Virus record (IMG/VR): IMGVR_UViG_3300032753_000127
Location: 1 to 29,363 of that record
Strand: one strand, 5' to 3'
Length of the DNA: 29,363 bases
Source: a virus
Part shown: in pieces, positions 23,249 through 29,363 of the stretch
Layout of the letters: each line of letters opens with the position of its first letter
How positions within the stretch are numbered: position 1 is the stretch's first letter
Translations under genes and position numbers: made by a program
The notes under the pieces: model-generated
Database searches by the model: none
The model's input: the letters and a program-made list of their open reading frames with translations, nothing else
What the model was told of the DNA's origin: nothing

Positions 23249-26134
23249 ACAATTAATGCAGCAATTACCATGTTACACTTTGTAACATTTAACAACGATA
23301 AAAATATTATGATTGTGGCTAACATAGCCAGTACAACAATTGAAATTGTAGATAAAATTAAATCTATATATGTTCACCTTCCATTCTTCCTTAAAGTAGG
23401 TATTAAAAACTGGAACCAAAGAACAATGATATTTGAAAATGGTTGTCGTATTAAAACAGCTGCAAGAAGTAGAACTCCCGCTATCGGTTTTACGATAGAC
23501 TTTTTATACTTAGATGAATTTGCACACATTCCTTCTAATATTATTGAACCTTATTACCAAGCAGTTTATCCCGTAGTATCTGCTGTAGAAAACTCAAAAA
23601 TAATTATTACATCAACACCTAATGGAATGAATCTATTTTATAGATTATTAACCGATGCGGAACGCCCTGAAGGCGATCCGCAAAAAAATCAGTTTAAAGC
23701 ATTAAGAATATATTGGTATCAAGTACCAGGAAGATTCTTGACATTTTATAGATTAAACCCTGTTAAATTATTTAAATTTGGTTTAACAGAAGAATCTTTA
23801 TATGAGCAAGTTATAGCTAACTTTTCACATTTAACTAAAGTAGAAAAAAAGTTTGATGCCGAAATAGAAAAAGAAACTATAGCAATTCATAATAATGAAC
23901 TATGTCCTGAAGAATTAACAAAATCTTTTCAATTTTATGACAATAATAATGTATTAACACCTATTCAATTAGCATGTGATGTTTCTACATGGAAAGAAGA
24001 TTCTATAAAAAATATAGGTGGAGAAGATGCATTTAACCAAGAATATGGTTTACGTTTTATTAACGCAACTCGTTCTATATTAAGTGAAAGTGTTATTGAT
24101 ACTTTAATTAAAGGTAAAAAACATTTTGAGTATAGAGATATACCTATGTTTGATGATAAATTAAGATTTAGTTATAGAGACTTAACATGGGTTGATGAGG
24201 ATACATTTAATCATGCTAATCGTAAAAATACTAAAGGTATAATGTCAATTGATATATCGGAAGGTTTAGGTCAAGATTATACTATTATAAATATATTTAG
24301 AATAGCGTTAAAACCTATAGAATTAATTGAAGCTCAAAAATCTAATTTATATGATTTTAGTGATTTCTTTTGGTTAGAACAAATTGGATTATATAGGTCT
24401 AATTTAATTTCTGTTAAACAATTAGCAGATTTATTTTATATGTTAGCTTTTGAATATTTTGATTATGAAAAGTTTAGAGTAGTATTAGAAACGAATACTT
24501 ATGGTAGTGAGTTTTTAGCTCATTTACCGCATGTATTTGATGGTAGTAATAATTATGGTTCTGGTATATTTTTTAGATATAAACATAGAATGGATTCAAG
24601 TGAAGAAAAAGTAGGGTTAAAATTAGGAGATAATAAAAATCTTTTGGTTAAAGATTATCAAGAAAATATGAACAAAAGAAATTTTAATATAACTAATGAA
24701 GATAATATCAAAGAAATAACTACATTTGTTAGACATATAACATCAGCAGGTAATGTTAGATATGCTGCGGATATTGGTCATGATGATTGTTTAAAAGAAG
24801 ATTCTATAATAATGACTAATAAAGGATATAAATATATTAAAGATATAGAAATAGGGGATTTAGTTTTAACTCATTTAGGTAATTATAAAAAAGTTATTAA
24901 TAAATGTATTAAAAATTTCAAAGGGGATATGTATAAACTAAAATTCAAAGGTCAATTAGAATTAGATATAACATATAATCATCCTATATATGCTTCTAAT
25001 ATTAATTATAGTAGAAAAATTTGTAAAAAAGGGAATTATAATAATTATACAAATAGAGAATGGGTTTTGCCAGAAAATTTTAAAGCAAAAAGAAGATGTG
25101 TTTCAATTATTGAAAATTTAGAAGATAATAAAAATGTAATATTAAAATGGGAAGATTTTTTTGAATTAAATAAATATTCTTATGTAGATAATATCAAACA
25201 AAAAGAAATTATATTAGATTCTAATTTTGCTAAATTTTTAGGACTTTTTTTAGCAGATGGTAACGTATATATTAAAGATGATTTTTATAGAATTACAATT
25301 GCTTTTAATTCAAGTCAAATAGAATTAATTAATGAAATAAAAAATTATTTAGAAAATTTAGGTATTAATACACAAGAGTTTAATAATAAAAAGAAAAAAT
25401 CAACTAATTTATCTTTTAATAGTAAATTTTATGCTGAAGTGTTAAACTTTTGTTATTGTGAAAAAGAAAAAATTATACCATATTATGCTTATACTTTAGG
25501 AAAAGATCTAAAATATGTATTAGAATATTGGTTAAAAGGGGATGGTTGGATTAGAAAAGGTAAAAATAATAGAAAAGATAAAAAAATTGGTTGTAGTATA
25601 AGTAAAAAATTAGCACTAGGTATGAGAGATATTGCTATGTCTTTAGGATATTGGGCTTTGATAAATAAATATAAAAGAAAAAGATATAATAAAGATACAA
25701 AAGACCAATATTGGGTTACTATATATGAAAATAGACCAAAGTCTTCAAGTTTATTAAAGTTTAACAATTACGAATATGGATCTTTAATAGAAAAATCAGA
25801 AAAATATCAATATGAAGGATTAACATATAATTTAGAAGTAGAAGATGATAATAGTTATACTGCTGATGGTATTGTTGTTCATAATTGTGCTATGTCATTA
25901 GTAAATGCTTCATCTATATTTAGTCGTTATGATTATAAAGAGATGATACAAGATTTTAGTAAAGAGTTACCAACTGATGTATTAAATTATATTAATAATA
26001 TAATAAATAATTCAAGTGAAGCTAAAGAAGTTTCGGATTATTCTGCATTAATAAATGTTAATCGCAGAAGGAAAAATGCTACATCATATACTTATGAAAG
26101 AAGTATAGATTGGCATGGTAAAAAATATTATTAA
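22811..26134 (+). CDS. terL: Split-intein C fragment, large terminase C-terminal part and second intein
   Basis: A 1107-aa precursor. Residues 1-146 are the intein C-fragment (block B LECADNHIL, block F FDFTIDDPNHRFYTNG, end LSHN). At T147 the gp17-type ATPase resumes (TINAAITML). Walker B is FLYLDEFA (about 231-238), the coupling motif TSTPNG (267-272). The RNase H-like nuclease follows: MSIDISEG (D481), VVLETNTYG (E560) and GHDD (D658/D659). A contiguous LAGLIDADG intein (660-1025) interrupts right after GHDD, and C1026 resumes AMSLVNASSIFSR to the end. Extein total with the N half is about 716 aa, against 610 for T4 gp17. Function: ATP-driven DNA translocation into the prohead and headful cutting, after one trans- and one cis-splice. 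Confidence 0.93.
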   Translation: MKKIIIKIIYKLINLIENYEYRNLSLDQNDINKKILNTISNLDIRVESDNGFVKATDIHLTQPYKVYKIVLENNLFLECADNHILFTNNLEEVFCKDLKKGDLLFTKYGNKKVINIVKYNSSVSMFDFTIDDPNHRFYTNGILSHNTINAAITMLHFVTFNNDKNIMIVANIASTTIEIVDKIKSIYVHLPFFLKVGIKNWNQRTMIFENGCRIKTAARSRTPAIGFTIDFLYLDEFAHIPSNIIEPYYQAVYPVVSAVENSKIIITSTPNGMNLFYRLLTDAERPEGDPQKNQFKALRIYWYQVPGRFLTFYRLNPVKLFKFGLTEESLYEQVIANFSHLTKVEKKFDAEIEKETIAIHNNELCPEELTKSFQFYDNNNVLTPIQLACDVSTWKEDSIKNIGGEDAFNQEYGLRFINATRSILSESVIDTLIKGKKHFEYRDIPMFDDKLRFSYRDLTWVDEDTFNHANRKNTKGIMSIDISEGLGQDYTIINIFRIALKPIELIEAQKSNLYDFSDFFWLEQIGLYRSNLISVKQLADLFYMLAFEYFDYEKFRVVLETNTYGSEFLAHLPHVFDGSNNYGSGIFFRYKHRMDSSEEKVGLKLGDNKNLLVKDYQENMNKRNFNITNEDNIKEITTFVRHITSAGNVRYAADIGHDDCLKEDSIIMTNKGYKYIKDIEIGDLVLTHLGNYKKVINKCIKNFKGDMYKLKFKGQLELDITYNHPIYASNINYSRKICKKGNYNNYTNREWVLPENFKAKRRCVSIIENLEDNKNVILKWEDFFELNKYSYVDNIKQKEIILDSNFAKFLGLFLADGNVYIKDDFYRITIAFNSSQIELINEIKNYLENLGINTQEFNNKKKKSTNLSFNSKFYAEVLNFCYCEKEKIIPYYAYTLGKDLKYVLEYWLKGDGWIRKGKNNRKDKKIGCSISKKLALGMRDIAMSLGYWALINKYKRKRYNKDTKDQYWVTIYENRPKSSSLLKFNNYEYGSLIEKSEKYQYEGLTYNLEVEDDNSYTADGIVVHNCAMSLVNASSIFSRYDYKEMIQDFSKELPTDVLNYINNIINNSSEAKEVSDYSALINVNRRRKNATSYTYERSIDWHGKKYY
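24788..25885 (+). other. Contiguous intein with LAGLIDADG endonuclease (366 aa)
   Basis: Starts CLKEDSIIMTNKGYKYIKDI (block A, Cys1), block B DITYNHPIY (T721, H724), LAGLIDADG motifs LGLFLADGN (810-818) and YWLKGDGW (906-913), block F TYNLEVEDDNSYTADGI and ends VVHN before Cys+1. All splicing residues are intact, so cis-splicing and homing both look functional. Confidence 0.92.
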
Positions 26135-26137
26135 AAA

Positions 26138-26149
26138 TTAATATATACA
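26138..26149 (+). promoter_or_regulatory. Putative phage promoter box
   Basis: TTAATATATACA, 3 nt before the ATG at 26153 and just past the terL stop. Confidence 0.5.
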
Positions 26150-26152
26150 GAT

Positions 26153-27544
26153 ATGGAAAATTATGTTAAAGTTTTTGAACTCTTTGATAAGAGAAATATA
26201 GTTTATAAAAACGCTAGTGTAGATAAAATTGAAGGTCAAAGTCAACAACCTTATACTCAAACAATTAATTACTTTTTTACATTTGAGGAAGCTAAGAAAA
26301 AAATAAGTTCTATATGGAACTTTTCTACTCCTGAATTAAATAAAAGAATTGATAAAGAAATAAGTCCTTCATTGATAAAAAAATTTGGGGATAAAGTTAA
26401 AGATAAGTTAGGTATTTCTAAAGAAAAAGAAATTAAAATAAAAAGCTTAACAAGTTTAGGTATTTCTGAAAAAAAAGAAAGTAATCAATTATTTTATTAT
26501 ACATATCAAGGTTTAAGAATTGCTAAAATAGAATTTGATAGAACTAAAGTTCATAATAGAAGTTGGAAATTGATATTTTATTATTATGACGGAGTTAATG
26601 GAGATGCTAGTAAAAAAGTTTCAGGAGAAATACCTTCTGATAATAAAAAGAAAGAAGATAATATACCGGGTAATATAGAAAGTAATAAACAAGGAGAAGA
26701 AAAAAACAATCCTAAAGAATTAGGATATAATAAACCTAAAGAATTAGGATATAAAAAAGACATTGTTGTTCCATTTATTGATAGTTCAAAAAAAGCATTA
26801 GATTTTATTAAAAAGCATTTAGATGATATCTATAGACCAAGTGATACAGAAATAGAAATTGGTGATATGAAAGTTTTAAAAGATTCTAATAAAAAATTTA
26901 TAATTAAAACAGATAATAGAAGTATCGAAGTAAAAGATCCTACTATATTAAAAGGATTAAATCAGGTATTTAATTATGAAGGATCTTCCGATGCTAAACA
27001 AATAGGAAATGGAGAAACTCCAAATGAAGAACCTAAAAAAACTGATAAAGAACCTAAGAAAGATACAGAAGAAAAAGTTAATACATTTAAAGAATATACA
27101 AATAAAAATACACCTGAAGAAAAATATATTTTAAATAAATTATCAGAAATTAAAAATGAAGTTGAAAAAATTAAAAATGATGAAGAAATTAAAAATAAAG
27201 ATAATTCAATTTCAAAAAAGATTTATAGAAGTTTACAAAATTTAATAGCTAGTGATAAAATAGAAGCAAATGAAGACTTAAAAAATCTTTCAAAGGAATC
27301 AAAAGATTTTTTAGAAAGTAAAACTAGAAGATTAAATGATATATATTCAAATGGAATACCTTTAGACATCTTAAAGGATAAAAAGAATAATGCCGTTGAA
27401 ATACAAAAAATATATAATTCTATACTTACATATGGGGTTGCTGATAATGGTTTAATAAAATTAGATGATAAATTTAATAAAGAAAAAAAAGAACTATTAT
27501 TAATTGAGTTAGATTCGATTATTAATAAAATAAAAAATAAATAA
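26153..27544 (+). CDS. Uncharacterised Lys/Glu-rich protein, possible internal head protein
   Basis: A 463-aa protein. Residues 1-160 seem folded (NYFFTFEEAKKKISSIWNFSTPELNKRI; SWKLIFYYYDGV); 160-200 is a disordered linker with a 24-bp DNA repeat coding NNPKELGY/NKPKELGY; about 205-275 is a second small folded unit; then a Glu/Lys/Pro linker (EPKKTDKEPKKDTEEK) and a helical C-terminal part (315-463). The N-terminus MENYVKVFELFDKRN resembles the MKxYKxF leaders of the 14394-18181 gene products. Head/core location is plausible but unproven. Own promoter box after terL and a strong terminator behind. Confidence 0.6.
   Translation: MENYVKVFELFDKRNIVYKNASVDKIEGQSQQPYTQTINYFFTFEEAKKKISSIWNFSTPELNKRIDKEISPSLIKKFGDKVKDKLGISKEKEIKIKSLTSLGISEKKESNQLFYYTYQGLRIAKIEFDRTKVHNRSWKLIFYYYDGVNGDASKKVSGEIPSDNKKKEDNIPGNIESNKQGEEKNNPKELGYNKPKELGYKKDIVVPFIDSSKKALDFIKKHLDDIYRPSDTEIEIGDMKVLKDSNKKFIIKTDNRSIEVKDPTILKGLNQVFNYEGSSDAKQIGNGETPNEEPKKTDKEPKKDTEEKVNTFKEYTNKNTPEEKYILNKLSEIKNEVEKIKNDEEIKNKDNSISKKIYRSLQNLIASDKIEANEDLKNLSKESKDFLESKTRRLNDIYSNGIPLDILKDKKNNAVEIQKIYNSILTYGVADNGLIKLDDKFNKEKKELLLIELDSIINKIKNK
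26711..26753 (+). repeat. 24-bp direct repeat, two copies
   Basis: cctaaagaattaggatata occurs at 26711 and 26735 in the linker-coding part; in-frame, coding PKELGY twice. Confidence 0.8.
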
Positions 27545-27577
27545 AAAAGAGGCTGAATAATCAGCCTCTTTTTTTAT
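27543..27577. terminator. Bidirectional terminator
   Basis: AAAAAAGAGGCTGA-ataa-TCAGCCTCTTTTTTT: eight or more strong pairs plus A/T tracts. It separates the convergent genes ending at 27544 and 27577. Confidence 0.92.
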
Positions 27578-27861
27578 TAGATATTTTCTTCCATTGTCAC
27601 ACTAAGACCTTTTGACTTTAATTGTTCATACATCTTAGTTACTATTTCTTTAGTACCTCTTTTTACATCACATTTACCTCTAAAATGTACTATATGAGCA
27701 CACTGAGATGCTTGTTCATAAGAATGCTTACAAACTTTCATTAAACACTCTATTACGTGTTCAAAACTATTATAGTCGTCATTATTTAAAATTAACACAA
27801 ATGGTTGACTTAAGATCTCATCTAATTTTGTTGATGTTCTTGTTTCTGTAATTGTTGACAT
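27577..27861 (-). CDS. clpS: ClpS-type adaptor of Clp protease
   Basis: A 94-aa protein that is ClpS almost throughout: FVLILNNDDYNSFEHVIECLMKV, KHSYEQASQCAHIVHFRGKC, then DVKRG and GLSVTMEENI. The N-degron pocket residues are in place (N27, D28, D29, H59; Phe33 where E. coli has the Met40 gate). ClpS hands proteins with N-terminal Phe, Tyr, Trp or Leu to ClpA/ClpC for degradation. The sequence is close in style to Bacteroidota ClpS (VIECLMKVCKH, GKCDVK), which supports such a host and probable capture from one. No Clp ATPase or protease is in the window, so it would work with the host machine. The role may be to redirect host proteolysis or protect against it. Confidence 0.9.
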   Translation of the reverse strand: MSTITETRTSTKLDEILSQPFVLILNNDDYNSFEHVIECLMKVCKHSYEQASQCAHIVHFRGKCDVKRGTKEIVTKMYEQLKSKGLSVTMEENI

Positions 27862-27894
27862 ATTATTTCTTTTATTTTTTTCTTGTTAATTTTT

Positions 27895-28512
27895 TTAATT
27901 ATCTTTTTTAATAAATCTATTGTGATAACTACATAAAGGTTGTAAATTAGTATAATGATTTAATTTAAAAATTTCTTCCTCTGTTGTAGCATTTGATAAT
28001 GGTATTATATGATCTATATCCCATGTTTTATTTGGCTCTATTAAACCATCAATAGGATTGCCATAATTGTCCCAATTCATCCAACTTTCAAATTTATTTT
28101 CTAAATAATTTTTAAAAAAGTCTATAGTACAACCTAATATATAAACACTTCTATAATTTTTTGAAATCCCCTTTCTTTTAAAAGAATCTCTAATAATATT
28201 ACTTGTTAAATGTTTTAATTTATAAAGTTTATCATTTATCATTTTATTTTGATGATATTTAAAATTTGATTCTTTTACTTTATCAGGATTATTTTTAGCC
28301 CATTCTTTTTTATATTCATTTAACTTTTCTTTATTTCTAATAGAATATTTTTTATCACTTAGTTTTTTTGATTCTTTATTTCTTACTCTACTTTCTTTAA
28401 CTTTATCTGGATTATTTTTAACCCATTCTTTTTTTTGTTCTCTTAATTTTTCTTTATTTCTTTTTCTATATTCTTTATCATATAATTTTTTATTTTCTTT
28501 ACAAGTTGACAT
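27895..28512 (-). CDS. HNH endonuclease with N-terminal charged repeats
   Basis: A 205-aa protein. N-terminal half: two copies of a Lys/Glu-rich unit of about 33 residues (RNKEKLREQKKEWVKNNPDKV and RNKEKLNEYKKEWAKNNPDKV), probably helical and DNA-binding. C-terminal half: HNH nuclease with a zinc-free-looking core WDIDHIIPLSNA, KLNHYTNLQPLCSYHN (D-H, N and H-N positions visible). Likely a free-standing homing-type endonuclease inserted between ClpS and the HAD gene. It has its own box at 28528-28540. Target unknown. Confidence 0.8.
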   Translation of the reverse strand: MSTCKENKKLYDKEYRKRNKEKLREQKKEWVKNNPDKVKESRVRNKESKKLSDKKYSIRNKEKLNEYKKEWAKNNPDKVKESNFKYHQNKMINDKLYKLKHLTSNIIRDSFKRKGISKNYRSVYILGCTIDFFKNYLENKFESWMNWDNYGNPIDGLIEPNKTWDIDHIIPLSNATTEEEIFKLNHYTNLQPLCSYHNRFIKKDN

Positions 28513-28527
28513 AAATATTATTTTTTT

Positions 28528-28540
28528 TTATATATTAAAA
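28528..28540 (-). promoter_or_regulatory. Putative promoter box of HNH endonuclease
   Basis: Minus strand TTTTAATATATAA, 15 nt before the ATG at 28512. Confidence 0.5.
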
Positions 28541-28553
28541 GTGATCATCTCTT

Positions 28554-29057
28554 TCATTTTAATAAATATTTTTTATTTATTACATCTATTACTTCTACAG
28601 GAACTTTTTGTTTAGGAGCCCACTCATTTACAAACTTAATTAAATGTTCATGTCTATCATCGAATAAAATGAATTTCTTTGGTTTATATCTATCAATTAG
28701 GTTTGTAAATAATCTTGCTTTAAATAAATATGTATCCATACCAGGATTACAATACAAATCTATTTCAATATCATGAAGTTTTAAAACATTTATTACTGCT
28801 CCTCTTAACTTTTCAACTCTACCTGTTGCTAAAAAGCAATGACTATCAGGATCTTCTGAATATTGTTTATAAAATTTATATACCCATTGATTAACTGGTG
28901 GATAAAAAATATTTAAGTTTAAAGATTCAGGATTACCCCACCAACCTCTTCCAGCCCAAGATGAACCAGTTTCTTTTTCCCAAAGTTCTTTCCCACTTTC
29001 AGGAGTGGGAGTATGTATAAGGGTACTGTCGAAGTCGAAACTCACTAAGTTTTCCAT
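28554..29057 (-). CDS. HAD-superfamily protein (Swiss Army Knife RNA repair-like HAD)
   Basis: A 167-aa protein with the HAD motifs: FDFDSTL (D8 nucleophile, D10 acid), LATGR (T78, motif II) and FDDRHEH (D133, D134, motif IV). The elements TPTPESGKELWEKETG, WWGNPESLN and TYLFKARL follow the HAD family described as a module of Swiss Army Knife RNA-repair proteins, where it is a phosphatase acting on nucleic acid ends. Here it is a stand-alone domain of normal HAD length. It could remove terminal phosphates from RNA or nucleotides; substrate unproven. Transcribed leftward from the box near 29083. Confidence 0.75.
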   Translation of the reverse strand: MENLVSFDFDSTLIHTPTPESGKELWEKETGSSWAGRGWWGNPESLNLNIFYPPVNQWVYKFYKQYSEDPDSHCFLATGRVEKLRGAVINVLKLHDIEIDLYCNPGMDTYLFKARLFTNLIDRYKPKKFILFDDRHEHLIKFVNEWAPKQKVPVEVIDVINKKYLLK

Positions 29058-29082
29058 TTTTTATTATTTTTATTTATTATTA

Positions 29083-29094
29083 TATATTTAATTT
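29083..29094 (-). promoter_or_regulatory. Putative promoter box of HAD gene
   Basis: Minus strand reads TTAAATATATAATA, a one-base variant of the box, about 26 nt before the ATG at 29057. Confidence 0.4.
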
Positions 29095-29177
29095 ATACAA
29101 ATATACATAAAAATTTTCAAAAATAAAAATAATTGTTTTTATTAATATGTTTTTCATAATCAAAGGAAACTTTATTT

Positions 29178-29189
29178 TTTAATATATAA
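29178..29189 (+). promoter_or_regulatory. Putative phage promoter box
   Basis: TTTAATATATAA, 11 nt before the ATG at 29201. Confidence 0.55.
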
Positions 29190-29200
29190 AATTAAAAAAT

Positions 29201-29363
29201 ATGAAATTACAAAAATTTAATGAAGAGCATGTTTTAGAATTATATAAATCAGGTAAAAATTTGGTAGAAATATCAAAAATATATGGAACACCAACTAGAA
29301 CTACTCAGGTAAAGAAAATTTTATTAAAAAATAATATTGAGATTAGATCAAATAGAAAAAGAG
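29201..29363 (+). CDS. Start of a helix-turn-helix protein, cut by window edge
   Basis: The first 54 codons are visible and continue past the window. They form a resolvase-like helix-turn-helix: FNEEHVLELYKSGKNLVEI, SKIYGTPTRTTQVKKILLKNN, then IEIRSNRKR. This N-terminal HTH occurs in many phage HNH or Vsr-type mobile endonucleases as a DNA-recognition module, so the gene may be yet another homing endonuclease, but a transcription regulator is equally possible without the C-terminus. Start is the first ATG after a matching promoter box. Confidence 0.6.
   Translation, partial: MKLQKFNEEHVLELYKSGKNLVEISKIYGTPTRTTQVKKILLKNNIEIRSNRKR

Noticed and set aside
25489-25767. 92-codon minus-strand frame across the LAGLIDADG intein
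   Set aside because: Antisense of the second LAGLIDADG motif region; hydrophobic product is a by-product of AT-rich antisense.

Overview
The window is a piece of a large, very AT-rich tailed-phage genome of the contractile-tail (T4-like, myovirus) type. The evidence is a T4-like morphogenesis set: small terminase (gp16-like), large terminase (gp17-like), portal (gp20-like), head-completion nuclease (gp4-like) and a contractile tail sheath (gp18-like). Almost no start codon is preceded by a Shine-Dalgarno sequence, and the phage carries a ClpS that reads like a Bacteroidota ClpS. Together these suggest a Bacteroidota (Flavobacteriia-like) host; this is inference.

Layout. 1-2371 (+): 3' part of a KYGV-repeat homing-type endonuclease, a small protein with faint prohead-protease resemblance, and a truncated second copy of the endonuclease N-terminus. 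2361-7321 (-): DEDDh exonuclease, portal, an inserted endonuclease, a SpoT-like HD protein and an unknown protein. 7353-7859 (+): gp4-like nuclease. 7849-14339 (-): small unknown, a second KYGV-repeat endonuclease, and a tail sheath of 1457 aa, about twice the usual size. 14394-18181 (-): coiled-coil protein, two uncharacterised putative virion proteins and a zinc metallopeptidase. 18399-20012 (+): three small uncharacterised genes. 20013-20657 (-): TerS. 20712-26134 (+): TerL, broken into two genes. 26153-27544 (+): Lys/Glu-rich protein. 27577-29057 (-): ClpS, HNH endonuclease and HAD-type protein. 29201-end (+): start of an HTH protein.

The most remarkable system is terL. It is a fractured gene: the N-terminal exon ends at the Walker A lysine and runs into a 55-aa intein N-fragment; 1.6 kb further on, a second gene starts with a 146-aa intein C-fragment and resumes at the Walker A threonine. 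Between the halves lie a Vsr/EDxHD-type homing endonuclease and an opposing gene of unknown function. The intein is split before block B, the unusual short-N/long-C arrangement known from AceL-TerL. The C-terminal gene holds a second, contiguous LAGLIDADG intein inserted exactly at the nuclease active-site motif. Active packaging motor would therefore require one trans- and one cis-splicing event.

Other themes. An AT-only box with core TTTAATATATA lies just upstream of most transcription units and is missing inside tightly packed gene pairs, so it is probably the phage promoter element. Several proteins begin with peptides like the T4 capsid-targeting sequence (MKTYQEFIAE), including the SpoT-like HD protein, whose N-terminus could direct it into the capsid for delivery with the DNA. 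Mobile endonucleases are dense: at least five free-standing genes or remnants plus one inside an intein. Four strong hairpin terminators separate units. I saw no tRNA, CRISPR array or IS element, and no gene-free stretch longer than about 300 bases.
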